Shown here: in pieces, positions 22,532 through 26,414 of the stretch
How the letters are laid out: the number at the start of each line of letters is the position of its first letter
How positions within the stretch are numbered: position 1 is the first letter of the stretch
Assembly (NCBI GenBank): GCA_003526375.1
Contig: DPDG01000081.1
Coordinates: 1-26,414, forward strand
DNA: 26,414 nt
From: Lentisphaeria bacterium
GTDB taxonomy: Bacteria > Verrucomicrobiota > Lentisphaeria > Victivallales > UBA1829
Direction: 5' to 3'
Position numbers and translations under genes: made by a program
Notes under the pieces: generated by a model
Told to the model about the DNA's origin: nothing
Seen by the model: the letters and a program-made list of their open reading frames with translations, nothing else
The model's database searches: none

Positions 22532-24490
22532 ATGAAGCTGATAAATATACTGCTGGTGCTGATGGGTTTGGTCTGTACAGAAAGACTTTGCGCAAATGAA
22601 CAGTTCAATATCACACAATTCAAACCGCGGGAAAAACAGAAAGACATAATCAGAATTTCAGAAGCTTTCGATCGGAAAACAATTGACAAACTATGGCTAT
22701 CGGAAAATTTTACGTTGGATCCGACAGGCGGAGAAAGTGGCACGGGGGCATTATTCTGCCATAAGACACAAAAAGACAAACAGTTAGTGTCATCATTGGA
22801 CTTAAAGCTGAACCCACAGTTCCGATACCGCGCAACAATTCGTTATAAAGCGGAAAAACTCAAGGATGTGAAAGGCGCTCGTCTGTTTTTCATTGAGTTC
22901 TACAACAGCCAAAAATACGCAGGCGGCGAATATTACTATGGGAAAGTCATAGAAAATCAGTGGAATGAAATCATACTGGAATTTCAGCCTCCGGCACAGT
23001 TTGACCGTGCCTTCGCTGGATTTCTCATGCCAAAAAACGCAACAGGCAAAGTCTGGTGGGATAATTTTTCCATTGAACCGCTTGGAATGCTTTCCGCTTT
23101 GATCTATAATGTTCAACCGCCCAATCTGACGATCCGCAATGATGCAGGAACAATTTCCCTGAAAGCATACATGTATTCAAAAGATATTGTGGAATCCGAC
23201 TTGGCAATGTATGTTTCCACAGGAGGAAAAGAATATGTATGGAAAGGGATGAACGGCATCTATTCCGGAAAACTCGGCAAACTTCCAGACGGAAAACTCA
23301 AATTGACGGCAAAACTGCTGGATATGAGGAAAAAGAATATCTTGGCGGAAAAAGAACTCACCCTGTTCGTAAAGAAGAGTGCTCCGCTAAATTATGGCAG
23401 TTACATTGATGAATACGGACGTACCATTGTAGATGGCAAACCATTCCTGCCTCTGGGATTCTTTTGCATGAAACCAACGGATGAAATCATGAGGAATTTG
23501 AAAGCTGGCGGTTTCAACTTTGTCATGCCGTATCGAGGGCATTTGGATATTGATGAAAGTTTCTCGTTGGCACAAAAATATGGAATGCGAATATTCATGA
23601 ATATGCTGTATCAACGACCGAAAGGAATGCAGCAGTCCATACCGCAAATGGAATTCGAAGGAGCAAAAGGAATTGATGAAGTTCTTCGGGCATGGGTCCG
23701 AAAAGTGAAAGATCATCCTATGTTGCTTGGTTATTACCTGTCCGATGAAAATCCTGTTGAAGAAGTTCCTTATATGCGCCGGATGCGGGAGAACATCAAT
23801 GAAATTGATCCAAATCATCTAGTCGTCACTCTGACTTATATTGCACAGCATTTTCCGTTTTTTGCAGAAACCGGCGATGTCCTTGCAATAGACCATTATC
23901 CGGTGGAAACAGCCAACAGCAGAAGTATGAAGGAAATTCCTAATCTGCTTCATGATGCAGGGAAAACAGGAATCGGAGTTTGGCTTGTCCCGCAGACATT
24001 CAATTGGGGAATATATAAAGCAAAAACACCAGAAGAATACCGGAAGTACCGTTTCCCGACAGTAGAAGAGATGCAGTCCATGTTTTTGGCAGGAGCCGTC
24101 GACGGTGCAAAGGGTTTTCTGTTCTATGCCTATCACGATATCTTTGAAAATGGAGATACGAAAGAACCCGGCAGTTCCGTAAAAAACTGGACATCAGTAG
24201 TCAAAGCCACAAAAATTCTGAAAGAGCTTGAGCCTTACATTCTTTCCATTGAATCGGCTCCGGCTGTTATGATACAGAAAAAGGTAAATGCCGGACTTCG
24301 TACATGGAATGCCAATGGAAAAACAGCAGTGGCAATAGCCGGATTCGGTCCGGGAAAATCCTGTTTGGAATTTACAATTCAAAGTGAACCTGACCTGAAA
24401 TCAAAGTTTGGCGGCACGGTAAACCTCGGCAAAGGTAAATATCGCTTTACAGGGAATGACATCTGCTCGGATGTGTTATTTTCAGAATAG
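22532..24490 (+). CDS. Exported glycosidase-like protein: jelly-roll, linker domain, TIM barrel
   Basis: 652 residues. A signal peptide spans about 1-21 (KLINILLVLMGLVCTERLCA). Residues about 40-185 are a jelly-roll domain paralogous to the preceding gene product; about 190-285 look like an immunoglobulin-like linker (TISLKAYMYSKDIVESDLAMYVS). From about 290 there is a GH2/GH5-like (clan A) barrel: DEYGRTIVDGKPFLPLGFFCM, NLKAGGFNFVMPY, KYGMRIFMNM, DHPMLLGYYLSDENPVEE with candidate acid/base E406, DVLAIDHYP and GVWLVPQTFNWG, then a small C-terminal beta domain. I cannot give a family number. The role inferred is cleavage of an extracellular or periplasmic glycan. GAGG lies about 10 bases before the ATG. 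It is the last gene of cassette 3. Confidence 0.82.
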   Translation: MKLINILLVLMGLVCTERLCANEQFNITQFKPREKQKDIIRISEAFDRKTIDKLWLSENFTLDPTGGESGTGALFCHKTQKDKQLVSSLDLKLNPQFRYRATIRYKAEKLKDVKGARLFFIEFYNSQKYAGGEYYYGKVIENQWNEIILEFQPPAQFDRAFAGFLMPKNATGKVWWDNFSIEPLGMLSALIYNVQPPNLTIRNDAGTISLKAYMYSKDIVESDLAMYVSTGGKEYVWKGMNGIYSGKLGKLPDGKLKLTAKLLDMRKKNILAEKELTLFVKKSAPLNYGSYIDEYGRTIVDGKPFLPLGFFCMKPTDEIMRNLKAGGFNFVMPYRGHLDIDESFSLAQKYGMRIFMNMLYQRPKGMQQSIPQMEFEGAKGIDEVLRAWVRKVKDHPMLLGYYLSDENPVEEVPYMRRMRENINEIDPNHLVVTLTYIAQHFPFFAETGDVLAIDHYPVETANSRSMKEIPNLLHDAGKTGIGVWLVPQTFNWGIYKAKTPEEYRKYRFPTVEEMQSMFLAGAVDGAKGFLFYAYHDIFENGDTKEPGSSVKNWTSVVKATKILKELEPYILSIESAPAVMIQKKVNAGLRTWNANGKTAVAIAGFGPGKSCLEFTIQSEPDLKSKFGGTVNLGKGKYRFTGNDICSDVLFSE

Positions 24491-24567
24491 GCAGCAGTTC
24501 AAAAACAGCTAAAATAAACTCACGCCGTTTTTAATTTCAAAAAACACTCCGGCATTAAGAAATACAG

Positions 24568-24650
24568 CCAGACGTTTTCTGGAAGGGACTTTTATGAAGC
24601 AGTTTTTATCAATAAGCTGATAGATTCTTCAGCTTATAGTCCCTGTTTTT
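24568..24650 (+). terminator. Two hairpins ending cassette 3
   Basis: A small hairpin CCAGA/TCTGG (24568-24582) is followed by a 9-bp perfect stem ATAAGCTGA/TCAGCTTAT (24612-24620 with 24629-24637). The stem is extended by GGGACT (24585-24590) pairing with AGTCCC (24638-24643), then TG and TTTTT. This looks like a Rho-independent terminator with a 21-nt bulge on the left side. It fills much of the 262-bp gap 24491-24752; the efp promoter takes the remainder. Confidence 0.6.
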
Positions 24651-24681
24651 CAGCTTCCATTCTGTTTTTTGCGAAAAACCT

Positions 24682-24710
24682 TTGATTTTTCATCCATACC
24701 GGTGTATATT
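24682..24710 (+). promoter_or_regulatory. Probable efp promoter
   Basis: TTGATT (24682-24687), a 17-bp spacer and TATATT (24705-24710), with TG just before the -10 box. It is weaker than the three regulator promoters but well placed, 42 bp before the efp start. Confidence 0.55.
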
Positions 24711-24752
24711 ATCCGGCTCATTCAACTGAAATCACTTAACAATGGAGTATCT

Positions 24753-25322
24753 ATGTATTCAGCAGCAGATCTGAAAAAAGGACTGAAGATCGAAATCGAC
24801 GGCATTCCGTATGCAATCACCGAATTTGATTTCTGCAAACCCGGCAAAGGCACCGCGCTCTACCGCTGCAAACTCAAAAACCTTATCAACGGAAGCACCA
24901 TGGACCGCACATTCCGTCCGGTTGACAAGGTCGATACGCCCGATCTTGAAGAAAAGGAAATGTTCTATTCCTATCACGACGGCAACAACTATATCTTCAG
25001 CGACGCCGAAACCTATGAAGAAATTCAGGTCTCCGCGGAACAGCTCGGCGACAAGACCTATTTCCTGATCGACAACATGACCTGCAGCGTGCTCTTCTTC
25101 AACGGCAAGCCGATCGACATCACCCTGCCGACTTTCATCACGCGCGTCATCGCCGAAACGGAACCCGGCGCGCGCGGCGACACGGCTTCGACAAACGTTC
25201 AGAAGCCCGCAAAACTCGACAACGGTTATGAACTGATGGTCCCCCTTTTCATCAATCAGGGCGACACCATCAAAGTCGATACCCGCACAGGTCTCTATGC
25301 CGAACGTGTCAGCAAAGGCTGA
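24753..25322 (+). CDS. efp: Translation elongation factor P
   Basis: 189 residues from ATG 24753, with GGAG (24744-24747) five bases upstream; a frame extension back to 24669 has no such site and would include the promoter. The product relieves ribosome stalling at polyproline stretches. All three beta-barrel domains are present: the KOW-like N-terminal domain with the modification loop CKPGKGTA (Lys32, equivalent to E. coli Lys34), the central domain (EEIQVSAEQLGDKTYFL) and the C-terminal domain (ETEPGARGDTASTNVQKPAKLDNGYELMVPLFINQGDTIKVDTRTGLYAERV). The lysine in the loop fits modification by EpmA, encoded by the overlapping next gene. Confidence 0.97.
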   Translation: MYSAADLKKGLKIEIDGIPYAITEFDFCKPGKGTALYRCKLKNLINGSTMDRTFRPVDKVDTPDLEEKEMFYSYHDGNNYIFSDAETYEEIQVSAEQLGDKTYFLIDNMTCSVLFFNGKPIDITLPTFITRVIAETEPGARGDTASTNVQKPAKLDNGYELMVPLFINQGDTIKVDTRTGLYAERVSKG

Positions 25323-26244
25323 GCCCGCCGGCATCGAATCCCTGAAGGTGCTGAAGAGTTCCCTTGCGGTCCGTGCAAAGATCGCATCTTCTCTCCGGCG
25401 CGCTTTTGAAGCAGCCGCTTTCATCGAGACGGAAACTCCGGTCGGGATTTTTGCTCCTGCCGCCGAGGAGTACATCGAAGCCCCGAAAGCGGCTTCTTTC
25501 TTTCTGCGCACCTCGCCCGAACTCCAGATGAAACGGCTTCTCGCCGCCGGCATGGAGCGGATTTACCAGCTCGGACCATGTTTCCGCGCCGGGGAAAACG
25601 GTCGCAGACACCGTCCCGAATTCACGATGCTGGAATATTATATGACCGGCGCGGACTATCTGGAACTCCTGGATTTCACCAGAGGATTCCTTGCCTCCAT
25701 CTGCTCCGACCTTTACGGTTCGCACCGTTTCCGGTTCGGAGAAAACACGATCGACATCGACAAGCTGGAGATCATTCCGGTGCGCGAGGCATTCCGCAGA
25801 TTTGCAAATGAAGACGCCGACCGGTGTGCGGAGGAAGACGCCCGTTTCGAGTTCGTTCTCGTGGACAGAATCGAGCCTGCCCTGCCGAAAGACCGTCCCT
25901 GCGTCCTGATGGATTATCCGGTTCGCTTCGGCGCGTTTGCCCGTCCGAAAGCATCCGATCCCACGCTCGCGGAACGCTGGGAGATTTACATGGGCGGACT
26001 TGAACTCGCCAACGCTTACGGAGAGCTGATCGATCCGCAGATTCAGCGCGCCCGCTTCAGGCAATTTGCCGAGACCCGCAGGAAAATGAATCTGGCGGAA
26101 TATCCCGAACCAACCGCATTTCTAGAAGCGATTGACGCAGGCATTCCCCCCTGTGCCGGAGCCGCTCTCGGTTTCGATCGTCTCGTGATGCTTCTCGCAG
26201 ACAAACAGGACATCTCGGAAGTCGCTTTCCCCATCGACTCATGA
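25297..26244 (+). CDS. epmA: EF-P lysine ligase EpmA (PoxA/GenX, LysRS-like)
   Basis: 315 residues, near the 325 of E. coli EpmA. This is the catalytic core of a class II lysyl-tRNA synthetase without an anticodon-binding domain. Visible are FIETETPVGIFAPAAEEYIEAPKA, the motif 2 region LGPCFRAGENGRRHRPEFTMLEYY (FRAGE at 96-100), ELANAYGELIDPQIQRARF and motif 3 GAALGFDRLVMLL (288 onward). It attaches (R)-beta-lysine to EF-P Lys32; that substrate normally comes from EpmB, which is not in this window. The gene overlaps the end of efp by 26 bases; GTG 25306 is an alternative start. The overlap implies translational coupling. Confidence 0.95.
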   Translation: MPNVSAKAEPAGIESLKVLKSSLAVRAKIASSLRRAFEAAAFIETETPVGIFAPAAEEYIEAPKAASFFLRTSPELQMKRLLAAGMERIYQLGPCFRAGENGRRHRPEFTMLEYYMTGADYLELLDFTRGFLASICSDLYGSHRFRFGENTIDIDKLEIIPVREAFRRFANEDADRCAEEDARFEFVLVDRIEPALPKDRPCVLMDYPVRFGAFARPKASDPTLAERWEIYMGGLELANAYGELIDPQIQRARFRQFAETRRKMNLAEYPEPTAFLEAIDAGIPPCAGAALGFDRLVMLLADKQDISEVAFPIDS

Positions 26245-26246
26245 AC

Positions 26247-26326
26247 GCGAGATTGCGAGATTGCGAGATTGCGAGATTGCGAGATTGCGAGATTGCGAAG
26301 TTGCGAGATTGCGAGAGCGCGAGATT
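26247..26326 (+). repeat. Octamer tandem array, 10 units of GCGAGATT
   Basis: Ten contiguous 8-bp units, eight identical to GCGAGATT, one GCGAAGTT (26295-26302) and one GCGAGAGC (26311-26318). The array begins three bases after the epmA stop. A decayed inverted array of the same unit lies at 42-81. There are no spacers, so it is not a CRISPR. Confidence 0.95.
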
Positions 26327-26370
26327 GCAGTTAGTGAAAAGCAGATCAAAGGACAGCAGCCTTTTCCAAC

Positions 26371-26414
26371 ACTGAACTACTGAACACTATTCACTGACCA
26401 CTGACCACTGACCA
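26371..26414 (+). repeat. Heptamer repeat array reaching the window end
   Basis: ACTGAAC, T, ACTGAAC, ACTATTC and then three perfect ACTGACC units plus one base. The register is 7 bp apart from one extra T, and the array runs off the end of the window. A weak hairpin AAAGG/CCTTT (26348-26364) precedes it. Confidence 0.8.

Noticed and set aside
24669..24752. 28-residue N-terminal extension of efp
   Set aside because: EF-P proteins start close to the YSAADLKKGL segment, the extension contains the promoter, and only ATG 24753 has a ribosome binding site.
26247..26326. CRISPR-like array
   Set aside because: Units are contiguous 8-mers without spacers, and there are no cas genes.

Overview
The window looks like a chromosomal stretch from the PVC group, most likely Lentisphaerota (Victivallis-like). 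The main clues are three type IV pseudopilin-like genes starting with FTLIELLIVI.IIAILAxMLLPALN, each set between a carbohydrate-type regulator and unusual exported glycosidase-like genes, which is a gene style typical of that phylum. This is inference from gene content; there is no rRNA or other phylogenetic marker beyond EF-P and EpmA.

Layout. 1-600: degenerate octamer repeats, a multi-hairpin element and a small membrane/coiled-coil protein on the minus strand. 724-5476: cassette 1, made of a GntR/LacI-type hybrid regulator, a pseudopilin and an exported DUF4838-like enzyme. 5540-9060 (minus strand): a CNNM/CBS membrane protein, a doubtful small secreted ORF and a solitary N6-adenine DNA methylase with an N-terminal helix-turn-helix. 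9345-19851: cassette 2, a long operon of LacI regulator, pseudopilin, exported barrel plus jelly-roll protein, cytoplasmic GH42-like enzyme, second cytoplasmic glycosidase-like enzyme, secreted single-domain jelly-roll protein, a gene remnant, Gfo/Idh/MocA oxidoreductase and sugar isomerase/epimerase. 20013-24490: cassette 3, made of LacI regulator, pseudopilin, secreted single-domain jelly-roll protein and an exported enzyme carrying the same jelly-roll domain fused to a TIM barrel. 24682-26244: efp and epmA, translation housekeeping genes that overlap. 26247 to the end: two kinds of short tandem repeat.

The central observation is a repeated plan: regulator with a near-consensus promoter and its own palindrome at the transcription start, then pseudopilin, then exported carbohydrate-active proteins. 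The three cassettes use three different palindromes (TAAACA-N6-TGTTTA, CAAACGTTTG, GATTAAGCGCTTAATC). No sugar transporter of any known class is present. I infer inducible glycan-use loci in which the pseudopilin takes a cell-surface role that SusC/SusD-type proteins fill in Bacteroidota. The substrates are unknown. Cassette 2 also encodes intracellular steps (two cytoplasmic glycosidase-like enzymes, an oxidoreductase and an isomerase), so it looks like a complete catabolic route; cassettes 1 and 3 hold only regulator and exported parts.
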